This document shows, one piece after another, positions 63,928 to 64,000 of a DNA stretch of 64,000 nt. The DNA is taken from assembly GCF_900496995.4 (NCBI RefSeq), contig NC_044020.1:10248001-10312000 (forward strand), read 5' to 3'. The DNA is from Aquila chrysaetos chrysaetos (Eukaryota; Chordata; Aves; Accipitriformes; Accipitridae). The position numbers and the translations under genes are program-made. The notes below the pieces were generated by a model, which saw only the letters and a program-made list of their open reading frames with translations, was not told where the DNA came from and did not search any database. The stretch's first letter is position 1; each line of letters opens with the position of its first letter.

Positions 63928-64000
63928 ACATTCTCGTGCTCTGTGAGAATACAAATGGGATATATTTCACCTCATAACCCACCAAGCCCTTAGGAAAGGA

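Overview
The window is vertebrate nuclear DNA, almost certainly from a bird. It is AT-leaning, with long introns and standard GT-AG splice sites. It carries two 5'-truncated CR1 LINE tails ending in the avian ATTCTATG-type 3' motif, and three solo LTRs of bird-type endogenous retroviruses with TG...CA ends. The LTR families look like those common in Neoaves, but that narrower placement is inference. There are no bacterial, phage, CRISPR or operon features.

Two intact protein-coding genes lie head to tail on the + strand. (1) FAM180A has three coding exons (4115-4190, 30222-30322, 31352-31693) that join in phase into a 172-residue predicted secreted protein; its first intron is about 26 kb. 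(2) SLC13A4 has sixteen coding exons between 36655 and 62522 that join in phase into a 633-residue multi-pass sodium/sulfate cotransporter, followed by a 3' UTR of about 1.4 kb with two overlapping-range AATAAA signals near 63.9 kb. FAM180A and SLC13A4 are also neighbours in mammals (human 7q33), so this is conserved synteny. There is no reason from the sequence to think the two proteins act together.

Layout: 1-4114 is upstream DNA with a (TAA)n microsatellite. 4191-30221 is the large FAM180A intron, holding a 911-bp solo LTR (TSD GAGGT), a 600-bp solo LTR (near-TSD CCATC/CCACC), a CR1 tail, and several exon-like open frames. The best of these is 24815-25080. 31694-36654 is the FAM180A 3' UTR and intergenic DNA, with a 586-bp solo LTR carrying a perfect AAAGC TSD about 1.1 kb before the SLC13A4 start codon. 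36754-62384 is SLC13A4 introns with little else that I can name.

Exon boundaries were placed by hand from reading frame, splice consensus and remembered family protein sequence. All nineteen coding exons join without frameshift or stop. I found no clear new biological system. The most interesting unexplained item is the orphan exon-like frame at 24815-25080, which has a strong splice acceptor and is in phase with FAM180A exon 1.
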